From Portulaca oleracea (lineage: Eukaryota > Streptophyta > Magnoliopsida > Caryophyllales > Portulacaceae): a DNA stretch of 64,000 bases. Positions 47,386-58,200 of the stretch are shown in pieces (the stretch's first letter is position 1; every line of letters starts with the position of its first letter). The notes below the pieces were generated by a model. The model did no database searches. It had not been told where the DNA came from and saw only the letters and a program-made list of their open reading frames with translations. The stretch covers positions 20,090,355 to 20,154,354 of the forward strand of contig CM055877.1 of assembly GCA_029582165.1 (NCBI GenBank), read 5' to 3'. A program made the translations under genes and the position numbers.

Positions 47386-48228
47386 AGTTGTCATGCTAGT
47401 ATTGGGATGTCACCCTTCGAAGCTTTATATGGGAGGAGATGTAGGACTCCCCTCTGTTGGGAAGTCATCGATGAAGCTCTAACGATCGGACCTGACCTAC
47501 TATAAGCCGCTACTCAGAAGGTCCGGACCATTCAAGATAAGATGAAGGCAGCACAAAGTCGACAAAATAGCTATGCTGACAGGAGGAGAAGATCTTTAGA
47601 GTTCGAAGTAGGAGAATACGTATTTTTACGTGGTTCGCCTACAAAAGGGATTATGAGATTCGGTCAGTCGGGGAAGTTGACACCAAGATTTATCGGACCA
47701 TATCTAATCTTGGAACGCAACGAAGACGTTGCCTGCAAGTTACAGCTGCCTGGAGAACTCCCAAGAGTGCACAATGTCTTTATGTGTCACAACTGAGGAA
47801 GTATGACCCCGACCCAACTCACGTGATTGATCCTGAGCCACTCCAACTACGAGAAGATTTGACTTAGGAGGAGCAATCACTGGAAATCTTGGATCGTAGA
47901 GAAAAAAACCTTCGAAAACATGCGCGTGGCAGTGTAGCACTACTACAAATTGATAAACTGGGAAACGTGAATACATGTCAAAAACAATTGTAAATACGAC
48001 CTTGTTCCCTTTATTCTATAATCAAACTATAAAATAGAAAAACAAGGACGCCATCTCTTTGTTATACGACAGCACGTCCATGAAATTCCAAGTATCTAAG
48101 GATCGTGCATGCCATGAAAAGTAGTTCCCTTGGTGAAAGTGCGGTTGGCAAATCACGCCACAACGGAAGCAACCTGGGAAACAGAAGAACAGATGAGAAC
48201 GAAGTACCCTCACCTGTTTAACTCTTAA
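47386..48228 (+). pseudogene. Tekay integrase C-terminus and chromodomain region, with a 190-bp insertion
   Basis: ASIGMSPFEALYGRRCRTPLCW is followed by the frame 47,542-47,796 (QNSYADRRRRSLEFEVGEYVFL ... GKLTPRFIGPYLILER). Then come HVSQLRKYDPDPTHVID and EILDRREKNLRK near 47,888-47,925. The chromodomain end KVVPLVKVRLANHATTEATW...YPHLFNS resumes at about 48,118 and stops at TAA 48,226-48,228. About 190 bp between these parts are foreign to the family. Chromodomains of this group target integration to heterochromatin. Confidence 0.75.
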
Positions 48229-48254
48229 AGGTATGTCCAGTTTCGAGGACGAAA

Positions 48255-49557
48255 TGATGGAGACCATCAATAATAACAGTTAGCAACAACAACTTCATCA
48301 GCAAAGGAGGCATCCAAGGGATCTTCACTAGTCATTACAGCAGCAGCAGCAGCAACACAAGGAGGAGTACTTGTTGTTTCACACAACTCAGCAGCTAGGA
48401 AAGCCTATCCAGCAGAAACAGCAGGCTTCCTAATCCCAACAAAGACAGCAAGTCACCCAGCAAGATTCTCAGCAGTTCCAACTTCCAGCAAGAGGTTTTC
48501 AACATCTACAGCAGCCACAACACCACCAACAGCATCCATCCAGGCTTGCTACACCATTGTAAAGCAAGTTCTAGAATCTACAGCCACTCAACCCACCAGC
48601 ATTGGTCATCCAGACCAATTCCAGTTCACAGCAACAACAGTCCACACAACTGACTTTCTCAATGTTGTATCTATTATTTGAGGAAGAACCAGCTAAGGTT
48701 TCCTAGGAGTTTCTTGTTCCTTGCCATGTCCTTTTCAAGTCCAAGCCAAGTTCCAGCATGATCAAGCATGGTACAACAAGATTCAGAAGTCAGAACAGAG
48801 AATCCCAGCAGGATTGTTTTATCAGTTTTTCCAGAACCCCAGCTCTGGGGCTATATGTTTTGATTTCTGTTCACATGGGTTATTTTGGTCTTTCCAGCAT
48901 AATATTAACCTGTTGAGATCATTTCCAGGTTAGTGTTGGCGCGGGAATTACCTCAGTAAACATATTTTTACCCTTTAGGAGAGGAAAGCCTCTCATTGGC
49001 TCAAATTGCCACTCTTTTGGCATTTGGTCCAATAAGAGCAGCTGTATTTGTTTCAAGCTTTGTAGCTTAGGATAATCCAGGGAGATTAGACAGAATGCTT
49101 ATGTTTAAGCAGTTGCTAATCAAACTGTTAGTTTTCTTTATATTCTGAAGTTTTCTATCAATGAAAGATATCTCAGTGTTCATTTCAATAGTATTCTTGA
49201 GTGTCTTAGTACCTTTGAAAGTTTGTGAGTGTCCTATAACTCTCAATCTTGGTTCAATCAGTTCCTGTCACTGGAAATTGGCAAAATCCAGCAAGTGAAA
49301 GCTGAGCTTGATCATCCATGCTTTGGTGTGTCTGTAGAGGCATGTGTGTGAGAGTCCATTGCCCTTGATTGCAGTTGTGGTGTGTCTGTATCAACTGTAA
49401 GTAAGCCTATCATTTTATTCTGTTATTGGGTTGTCTTCTATTCCAGCTTATTACTTTCTATCAGTTGTTGTAAGTTCAAGCATCCAACTGTGTGTATGTG
49501 TGACTGTTTGGTGTATTATAGCTCAGCACTCTGATCTTAGTGAGTTAGCATACATCA
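48255..49557 (+). repeat. CRM-like 5' LTR (1,303 bp)
   Basis: It starts TGATGGAGACCATCAAT, itself containing the small dyad GATGG...CCATC, and ends GTTAGCATACATCA. Compared with the 3' LTR it lacks about 60 bp (TAGTTTAGTATTTCCC... at 53,911). It keeps about 200 bp (near 49,193-49,395) that the 3' LTR has lost. CAG/CAA-rich repeats fill 48,290-48,560. Confidence 0.9.
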
Positions 49558-49560
49558 TCT

Positions 49561-49575
49561 TGGTATCAGAGCATT
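49561..49575 (+). promoter_or_regulatory. Primer binding site of the CRM-like element
   Basis: TGGTATCAGAGCATT lies three bases after the LTR end, an iMet-tRNA-type site. Confidence 0.8.
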
Positions 49576-49613
49576 GTGTTCTTTCTTGTAGTGTGTTTGC
49601 TTGTTTTAGTAAA

Positions 49614-50604
49614 ATTGCCGGAACTAGTAAAACACAACAAGAAGTATTAGAACAAACTCTGAAAGAGAAGGAAGAAGTAGAACAGAAAATGAAGTTTTTG
49701 AGTGAGCAGTTTAATTATTATATGAGATTGCATAGACATCAGTTAAATAAGAGGACTGATGATGAGATGGAGGAAGGAGAAGGTGAGAATCCTTTCAGTA
49801 GGACAGGGAGAGGAGGTCGAGGACCTAGGCCTACACCCAGGAAAAGGAGAAGGATAATAAGATTACGTAGAGTCAGTGAGCCTGAGGAAAACAGTGAGAG
49901 TGAAAGAGAAGTAAGAAGGGAAGATAGGAGGATTGAGAAACTTGATTTCAAGATTGATATACCTGAATATGCAAGAGAACTAGACCCTGATGATTTCCTA
50001 GATTGGTTACAGACAGTGGAAAGAGTCTTTGACTTGAAAGAAGTTTCAGAAGAAAACAAGGTGAAGTTAGTAGCCTTAAAATTAAAAAAATATGCTTCTA
50101 CTTGGTGGACTAATCTACAGAGAAGGAGAATGGAGATTGGGGAAGCTAGAGTGAGTACCTGGATTGAGATGAGACAGAAGCTGAAGGAGAAGTTCCTTTT
50201 AGATAACTATATGAAGGAGAACTACAACAAGTTGCAGCATTTTGTGCAGGGAAGCAAAACAGTGGAATAATATACCAAGGAGTTTGAGCATTTGCTTTTG
50301 GAAGTGCAATATGCAGGAGAATGAGGTACAAACCTATATCAGGTACCTTGCAGGCTTAAATGAAGGGATCAAGAATGTTGTGGAGTTACAGATCTATGAT
50401 TCCCTTGATGAGCTAAGCTCTTTGGATCACAAAGTGGAACAGCAGAAGAAGTCTAGAGCAAAGGACTACAGCAGCAGCAGATATCCTGCCAAACCCTATG
50501 CACCAGCCAAACCAAACCCCTACAAATCTTACAATCCCCCACAAAGAGCCTATCCACCCCCACCTCAAACCAGAAGTCCAATCCCAAGACCCCCACAAAA
50601 TTAG
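49614..50604 (+). pseudogene. CRM-like gag
   Basis: The expected start codon before AGTSKTQQEV reads ATT (49,614-49,616) instead of ATG. Then come a coiled coil (EQTLKEKEEVEQKMK), a Gly/Arg-rich basic segment, and the gag fold: LDFKIDIPEYARELDPDDFL, DWLQTVERVFDLKEVSEENK, KYASTWWTNLQ, WIEMRQKLKEKFL. TAA at 50,268-50,270 interrupts it, and a frame change near 50,305 follows. The second part (QTYIRYLAGLNEGIKNVVEL...) ends in a Pro-rich tail. The open frame technically begins upstream in the LTR, but that part is not conserved gag. Confidence 0.8.
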
Positions 50605-51069
50605 CCACAAAATCCCCCACAAAGAACCCCAGCCCCTATCAGCAGACCTTATTCAGAAAGAAGATGTTTCAGGTGTCAAGGACTAGGGCACATTGCCTCT
50701 GAATGTCCAAACAAGAGAATGGTTACTCTTGTTGAGTACCAGGCAGCTTTATTTGTTGATCCTGAACATGTGCAGGGAGAAGAACAGGAGTATGAAGAGC
50801 ATGAGCATGATCCTATCTATGATGATGTGGTGATAGAAGAAGGTCCAGATGAGGGAGAAATGCTTGTGATCAGAAGAGTTTTGAGCAGCTCAGCAGTAGA
50901 GGAAGCAGAAGAGCAGAGGGAGAATATCTTTCACACAAGGTGCACTATTGGAGGGAAGGTATGCTTAGTGATAGTAGACAGTGGGAGCTGTACCAATGCA
51001 GCTTCTAGCACCATGGTGAAGAAGCTAAGCCTGGCAACCAAGCCCCACCCAGCTCCATACACCATATAG
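50605..51069 (+). pseudogene. CRM-like zinc knuckle and protease
   Basis: After TAG at 50,602-50,604 the frame continues through a CCHC knuckle, CFRCQGLGHIASEC (about 50,664-50,705). An acidic linker (EEQEYEEHEHDPIYDD) and the protease active site VIVDSGSCTNAAS (near 50,970) follow. It ends ...HPAPYTI-stop-WL at 51,067-51,069. In the family PY---WL is followed by the rest of protease and by RT. Here those are missing. Confidence 0.8.
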
Positions 51070-51536
51070 TGGCTCAGTTCAGGCAAAGGTCTGAACAAGA
51101 GCATGTCAAGCATTTGCAAGAGGTTTTGACTATTCTGAGCAGGGAGGAGTTATTTGGAAATCTCAAGAAGTGTCACTTCTTTACATCCCAAGTGAACTTC
51201 TTGGGGTACATTGTTACAGCAGCAGGTATTCAGGTTGATGAGGAGAAGATTCAAGCAATAAGGGAGTGGCCTGTGCCCACTTCTATTCATCAAGTCAGGA
51301 GCTTTCATGGCCTGGCTTCATTTTACAGGAGATTTGTCAAGAATTTCAGCACCATTCTGACCCCAATGACTGAAGTAGTGAAAGGAAAATCCTTTATTTG
51401 GACACCAGCAGCCCAGAAAGCCTTTGAAGAAGTCAAGGAAAGGCTCACTTCAGCACCAGTCCTAGCACTACCTAGCTTCAGCAAGGTTTTTGAGGTAGAG
51501 TTTTGTGCTTCAGGAGTTGGCATAGGAGCAAGATAA
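51069..51536 (+). pseudogene. CRM-like RT end and RNase H start, after a deletion
   Basis: The sequence resumes in the late RT palm/thumb ([37 protein letters not shown]). It continues through the connection ([27 protein letters not shown]) and into RNase H ([15 protein letters not shown], where the first catalytic Asp reads Cys). A frame break lies at 51,530-51,550. The RT fingers and YVDD box are gone. Confidence 0.85.
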
Positions 51537-51552
51537 CCTGTGAGGCAAGCAC

Positions 51553-53193
51553 TTGCCTATTTCAAAGGAAAAGTTAAATGATGCAAAGAAGAAATACAAC
51601 ACCTATGATAAAGAGTTCTATGCCATCATCAGAGCTCTTCAACACTGGAGGCACTACCTTATTGGAGCAGAATTCATACTTCATAATGATCATGAGGCCT
51701 TGAAGTTCATTCAAGGGCAGCACAAGCTCAACACCAGGCATGCTGCTTGGGTCGAGTATATGCAGCAGTTTCACTTCATGATCCACCACAAATCAGGAGT
51801 GCTAAACAAGGGAGCAGATGCATTAAGTAGAAGGTACATGTTGCTTCATATGCTGGATTCTAGAATTATTGGTTTTGAGCATTTGAAAGCTTTGTATCAG
51901 GAGGATGGAGACTTTAAGCAGGTGTGCCAGAAGTTTCAGCAGCAATCCCAGGGTTTGTATCATATAGACCAAGGATATTTGTTCAAAGGAAGTAGATTGT
52001 GTGTCCCTAAGAGTAGCTTCAGGGAATTGTTGATTTCAGAAGTCCATGGAGGAAGTTTAGCAGGGCATGTTGGAGTTGAGAAAACATTACTGATGTTGAA
52101 AGAGCACTACAATTGGCCAAAGATGAGGAAATATGTGGAGCATCTATTGAAGAGGTGCAATATCTGTCAATTGGCAAAGTCACATAGCCTAACTCAAGGC
52201 ATGTACACACCACTGCCAGTTCCCAGCAGCCCTTGGGAAGATGTCAGCCTTGATTTCATTGTAGGTTTGCCAAGAACTCAGAGAGGGAAGGATTCAATCA
52301 TGGTGGTGGTTTATAGATTTTCAAAGATGGCACATTTCATCCCATGCCACACCACCTTTGATGCCACAAGAGTAGCCAAGTTATTCTTCCAAGAGATTGT
52401 TAGATTACATGGAATCCCAAAAACAATGGTGTCTGACAGGGATACCAAGTTTTTGAGCCATTTTTGGGTTACTTTATGGAAGAAATTGGGCACCCAACTC
52501 AAGTATAGCACCACTTGCCACCCACAGACTGATGGCAAGACAGAGGTTACTAATAGAACACTTGGAGTCCTATTGAGAGCACTGATCCACAAAAATAAAG
52601 CAGGATGGGATATCGTATTGCCCCATGCTGAGTTTGCTTACAACAAAGCACCATCCAAGGCCACAGGCTACTCTCCATTCCAAGTAGTCTATGGTAAAAA
52701 TCCAATTTCCCCTTTGGATTTAGTTCCACTAACTACTTCTGTCAAATTTAGTTTTGAAGCAGGTAAAAGAGCAGATAAAATTAAGGAGCTTCATCAGCAA
52801 GTGAAGGAGAAAATTTGCAAATATACTGAACAGGTGTCTGCTGCAGCAAACAAGCACAGGAAGAAGGTGACTTTCCAGCCAGGAGACCTAGTTTGGATCC
52901 ACCTTAGGAAGGAAAGGTTCCCCAACAAGAGAAAAGGCAAGCTACAACCAAGAGCAGATGGCCCCTTTGAAGTGCTTGAGAGAATTGGAGATAATGCCTA
53001 CAGATTGGACCTATCTGAAGAGTATGGAGGCTCAGCAACATTCAATGTAGCAGATCTTCGACCATACTATCCAACAGATGAAGACCTTCCAAGTTTGAGG
53101 ACAAACTTTCCTCAACTTGGGGAGGATGATGGAGACCATCAATCAAAACAGTCAGCAACAGCAACTTCATCAGCAAAGGAGGCATCCAAGTGA
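51553..53193 (+). pseudogene. CRM-like RNase H (rest) and integrase, long open frame
   Basis: 546 codons. RNase H continues at LNDAKKKYNTYDKEFYAIIRAL and ends HKSGVLNKGADALSRR. The integrase has the HHCC finger (VHGG...GHVG...CNIC). The catalytic residues are visible in SLDFIVGLP, MVSDRDTKF and TDGKTEVTNRT, so the D,D,E triad is intact. VVVYRFSK has Tyr where the family has Asp. The C-terminal GPFEVLERIGDNAYRLDL and FNVADLRPY close it. The last 21 codons lie in the 3' LTR, a layout known from CRM elements. There is no separate chromodomain of the Tekay type. It is open but lacks its upstream parts. Confidence 0.85.
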
Positions 53194-54297
53194 TCTTCAC
53201 CAGTCATTACAGCAGCAGCAACAACAACACAAGGAGGAGTACTTATTGTTTCACACAACTCAGCAGCTAGGAAAGCCTATCCAGCAAAAACAGTAGGCTT
53301 CCTAATCCCAGCAAAGACAACAAGTCACCCAGCAGGATTCTCAGCAGTTCCAACTTCCAGCAAGAGGTTCTCAGCATCTACAGCAGCCACCACACCACCA
53401 ACAGCATCCATCCCGGCTTGCTACACCATTGTAAAGTAAGTTCTGGCATCTACAGCCACTCAACCCACCAGCATTGGTCATCCAGACCAATTCCAGTTCA
53501 CAACAACAACAGTCCACACAACTGACTTTCTCAATGTTGTATCTATTGTTTGAGGAAGAACCAGCTAAGGTTTCCTAGGAGTTTCTTGTTCCTTGCCATG
53601 TCCTTTTCAAGTCCAAGCCAAGTTCCAGCATGATCAAGCATGGTACAGCAAGATTCAGAAGTCAGAACAGAGAATCCCAGCAGGATTGTTTTATCAGTTT
53701 TTCCAGAACCCCTGCTCTGGGGTTATATGTTTTGATTTCTATTCACAGAAGTTATTTTGATCTTTCCAGCATAATATTAACCTGTTGAGATCATTTCCAA
53801 GTTAGTGTTGGCGCGGGAATTACCTCAGTAAACATATTTTTACCCCTTAGGAGAGGAAAGCCTCTCATTAGCTCAAATTGCCACTCTTTTGGCGTTTGGT
53901 CCAATAAGAGCATAGTTTAGTATTTCCCTTTTATTTTCTTACAAAATGTACTCGAGATCATTAGGGAGTAATCAGCTGTATTTGTTTCAAGCTTTGTAGC
54001 TTAGGATAATCCAGGGAGATTAGATAGAATGCTTGTGCTTAAGCAACTGCTAATCAAACTGTTAGTTTTCTTTATATTCTGAAGTTTTCTATCAATGAAA
54101 GATATCTCAGTGTTTATTTCAATAGTATTCTCAACTGTAAGCAAGCCTATCCTTTTATTCTGTTATTGGGTTGTCTTCTATTCCAACTTATTACTTTCTA
54201 TCAGTTGTTGTAAGTTTAAGCATCCAACTGTGTGTATGTGTGACTGTATCGTGTATTATAGCTCAACACTCTGATCTTAGTGAGTTAGCATACATCA
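53127..54297 (+). repeat. CRM-like 3' LTR (1,171 bp)
   Basis: It starts TGATGGAGACCATCAATC right after the purine-rich CTTGGGGAGGA and ends GCATACATCA. It is near-identical to the 5' LTR outside the two large length differences described there. The high identity suggests a fairly recent insertion. Confidence 0.9.
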
Positions 54298-54429
54298 CGA
54301 AACTTCTTTTAAGGAGGTAATGATGTAAAACCTCGAGTTTTAGGAAGGATGGAACTGTTGGGATTATTACCGAACCATTAGGTCTAAGTTTAAGTTTCGT
54401 GGACGAAACTTCTTTTAAGGAGGTAATGA

Positions 54430-54435
54430 TGTAAA
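54430..54435 (+). repeat. First six bases of the Tekay 3' LTR before the Copia-2 insertion
   Basis: TGTAAA follows the polypurine tract TTTAAGGAGGTAATGA. GTAAA is the target duplication of Copia-2, repeated at 63,114-63,118. Confidence 0.8.
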
Positions 54436-55191
54436 TATGTTTAATTACAACTATATTATTTGGTCCTACTTGGTCACAAAAGTCAGTGCCCTAGAACAAT
54501 GTATGTAGCCTAAATGATATTGTATCACGTTTAGAAAAGTTGGAAATTGATTTCTGTAAGAAATCAGCCCAACACGGACCGAATTGGGTTCAACACGGGT
54601 CGTGTTGACCCAACACGGTCCGTGTTGAGACACCACGGGCCGTGGTGTCCATGGGCCGAATAATTGAACCTTCTGGAGTCCAACACGGACCGTGTTGTTT
54701 CAACACGGACCGTGTTGGGCCCAGAAAGGCGCCGTTGTTTTAATTCGGCCCTTTAGGGTTTTTGAACCCTTTCCTTAGGTTTTCTAAACACTATATAAAG
54801 GGGTCTCTGGGAGAGATTATTCCATACCAACTGCCTAAGACACTTACAGAGATACCAGGGTGATTTTCTGAGTTCCTCTCTCTTTTAGTTTGCAGTTCTA
54901 GTTTCAGGAAACATTCTCTCTTTCCCGAAGCAATCTTACAAACATCTCAGATTGAGATTCATCTCGATCGGGTCGATCTAGCAATCGGGTTCCCGGAGTG
55001 CTGCGTGGACTTTTCAGTAGAGGATTTCAGCATTGGAATCTGGAAGGTCAACCTCTTCTTCAGCTGGAATTAGCAATCAGGTATAATTACTAAAGCCTCT
55101 GCAATTGTGTTGATTAATTGTTTATAACTGTTATAATATTACGCCAATTAATCTGTATCTGTTTAGAAAATAGATAACCTAAAACCTAACA
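54436..55191 (+). repeat. Copia-2 5' LTR, missing its first 101 bp
   Basis: It begins at TATGTTTAATTAC, which corresponds to 62,378 in the 3' LTR. The normal TGTTGAGAATG start is gone. It ends CCTAAAACCTAACA. Dyads begin at 54,591, 54,611, 54,631, 54,681 and 54,701. The TATA box is at 54,792-54,800. Confidence 0.9.
54570..54717. repeat. Dyad array in the Copia-2 5' LTR, best-preserved copy
   Basis: Five 17-bp dyads separated by 3-bp spacers stand on a 20-bp grid with one 50-bp gap: CAACACGGGTCGTGTTG, CAACACGGTCCGTGTTG, CACCACGGGCCGTGGTG and twice CAACACGGACCGTGTTG. The third differs from the rest at two positions in one arm and at the matching two positions in the other. A half-decayed copy starts at 54,570. 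Confidence 0.9.
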
Positions 55192-55193
55192 GC

Positions 55194-55207
55194 GGTATCA
55201 GAGCCAC
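55194..55207 (+). promoter_or_regulatory. Primer binding site of Copia-2
   Basis: CGGTATCAGAGCCA lies two bases after the LTR, an iMet-type site with one change at its first base. Confidence 0.7.
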
Positions 55208-58200
55208 CAATTGCATGCTAAAGTATTGTACTTCTATTCATAATTAATTTTGTCAATAGTTGAATTATGTTATGAATATGCTAGAATAGATTTACGCCTA
55301 AAATTTTGAATCTTTATGAAAGTTTTTAATGTTCTTGATAGTAAATCTGAAATTTTATTGTAAAATTTCATGCTTTGTTATTGCTTATTTCTTATTGCCT
55401 TTAATTAATCAATTTTATGTTTGTTTAATTGTTAATTATAACATAAACTCGATTTAATTTTGAATGTTTTAGAAACAATCATGTTTAATATTGTTAAATA
55501 GTAGGCAATACATGAAATAGGTCTAAATTCGCAAAATAGGGTTTTGTAGAATTAATTTTCTGATTTAGTTTATTTACGGTAAATATGAAAAATCGAAATA
55601 AAATATCAAACGAACTCGAAAATTTCTGAAATTTTTACTGGAGGTGTCTGGAAGTGTTCTGGACTTTCCATATTTTTGTAGATTTTTCCCAATTAAAATG
55701 GATTTTTAATCGAGTTTTCAGATCTGAAGTGAATTAAAATTCGTTTAATTCTCTGAATTGTATAAATTTGTAGAAATTTGTAAAACTTCTGAAATTTTTA
55801 CAGTAGGTTACTAGGTAACTATACTTTTAGGGAAAAAAATTTTCCGTTAATTTATCCGATCAAATTATATTTTTTAATTTAGATTTTCAGATCTCAGAGA
55901 AATAAATTCGTTTCTTGTCTGAATTTTGTATATTTATAGAAATTTGCAAATTTTCTGAAAATTTTACAGTAGGTTACTGGGTAACCATTCTTTTATGGAT
56001 AAAAGTTTCGTGAATTTTCGAAATCATTTACTAATTTTCCTTTAATCTTCAGATTAACATAAAAGTATAATTGTTTACTTTTCTGAATTTTATTCTAATT
56101 TTTGAAATTTGATTATAATTTGAAATTTTTACAGTAGCATATTGGATGAACCTACTGTATGAGAAAATTATAAAATTTGATTTTTTAAACTTATCGGACT
56201 ATATTATTTATTTTCCTCTTAAACGGAGAATTAAAAAGTTTAATTCCCTAAATTTTAACAATCTTTTAGAAATTGTTAAAATTCTGGAAAATATTCATAT
56301 TGGGTTATTAGATAACACTATGATATGAAATCTTATTAAATTCGATAAGTTATGATATTTTTTATTTAAGTTTTTTTTCATTTACGAAATTAACCGAAAT
56401 TGGGAAGCAACACGGACCATGTTGATCCAACGCGGACCGTGTTGCCAGCAGTTTTTGTGAAATCGTATATTTTAGGGTTTGTAATTAATGTTAGAAATTA
56501 ATTATTAAATCCTATTACTACTAAATCAGATAATGGGCATAAAATCTATTATTTTGTAAAGTTTAGGAAACTTACAATATCTTTGAAAGATATAGTATCG
56601 TTTAGACTCCTTGATTTTAGGAAAGTCAAGTATTTTGTGTGTATTAGTATAAAATCCTAAATCTGTTTAGGTAACTAAGATAAAATTTGGATTTTATTTA
56701 TTTTATTAATCATGCAAACCTTTAGGAAATTTTTATTTAGTATTTATTTCCTTATGTGTTATATTGCAATTATATATATGCCTTTATAATTTGTTATTTA
56801 AGCATGTGTTATATTTGATATAATTATTGCAATATTAGTTATTTAAGCATGTGTTATATTTGATATAATTATTGCAATATTACATGTTTGCATGTGCTTC
56901 TAGTATGGCCATAGATAGTCGGTTTTACCGGTCTGCGTACCGAGTTGGGTTAAATACGGTCTGCGTACCAAGTTGGGTTAAATACGGTCTGCATACCGTC
57001 TTTGAATTTAATTTTGAAATTTAAATTTTAGTTAAGTTTATTTTTTAATTCATGTAAGGACTCAATTGTGAGGTCCAATTTGTAAATTTGTTGTAATTGG
57101 AGACATCAAGTTGAGTGGGAGCCCAACAGCAATGGAGGTGATGGTTCGAGTGGGAGCCCATCCAAGGAAATTGCAAGACCCAAGAAGATTTTCTTTAAGA
57201 CTATCAAGGCTTAGTTAAATTAGTTGATTAAGTCTAGGTGGTCATACTAGGGGTTTTATTTATGCTTTAAATTTGTTATTGCATGTTTTATTATGCCTTT
57301 TATGCTTTTCGAAAGAGTTCACCTAGAATTGCATGCTTAGGATAATAAAACCAACTCTCAAAATTGAATTATTGCTCAACCTATCGAAACACCACTTAGA
57401 TAGATAAATAAAGAAAGCCAAAGCGAATTATTTGTCCATCATTAATAAGTAGGGTGGGAGCTAGGTCAATTCAAATTAGCTATCAAAATAGTTTTGGGCC
57501 AAGAGCAGAGGAAGAGAAATATTGTATTCGATACAAATTTCTTGCCAAGAGTCATTTTGAATGATCGATCATAAGATGATCCACCAAAGGTAACATGGGC
57601 TCGAGTTTTGTTGAGCCAAAGTCCACTTGAGCCCATGGGTCTTGTGGGTCTTTGTTAAATTAAAACACTAAGTGAGAGTTAATAAAGTGTTTTGATTTGA
57701 AATTAAATTAGTTTAATTTCTTTTGATGAATAATAACTAAAATGAACCAACTTGTCTCGTAGAATTATTTATGTCTTTTCACTCAAACATCCACCACTAA
57801 TAAAATATTGTTTTCTCCTTAAGAAAGAGAAAAACAATTAACATCAATTCCTTAATTGGCATTGCCATCGCAAGATTGTCTTGAAGGCGATTAAAAGAAA
57901 CATGTCTTTGACATAAAATTGAGCTAAACATCAATATTAAGAGGTCAATCAAGCCAAATGAATACATGTAATGTCATAGTATTCATACAATTTTAACTTC
58001 AAAATGTTTGAATATTAGAGGAAGGATTTTAATATTACCAACTCAAAACCAAGTTCATCGAACTAGTTAGAGTTGATAAATATGAAACCAATAACCAGAT
58101 AGTCTCGGTTGAGCTAGATAAGAGCCAATTGTTGGCGCTCATGTTCTGAAATAATTTGACTGTTTTAAAAACATGAGAAACCTTAGATCCCATTTGGCCA

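Larger units (their letters stand above)
48255..54297 (+). mobile_element. CRM-like chromovirus (Ty3/gypsy), 6.0 kb, inserted in the Tekay element
   Basis: LTRs are at 48,255-49,557 and 53,127-54,297. The 5-bp duplication CGAAA is at 48,250-48,254 and 54,298-54,302. Removing the element restores the Tekay sequence GTTTCGAGGACGAAACTTC as found at 33,775. The gag and integrase sequences and a pol frame that runs 66 bp into the 3' LTR resemble the CRM clade of centromeric retrotransposons. Clade assignment is by motif recall only. Most of RT is deleted. Confidence 0.8.

Noticed and set aside
48290..48560. CAG/CAA-rich tract as a coding poly-Gln region
   Set aside because: It is in the LTR, is repeated at 53,200-53,440, and is broken by stops in all frames.
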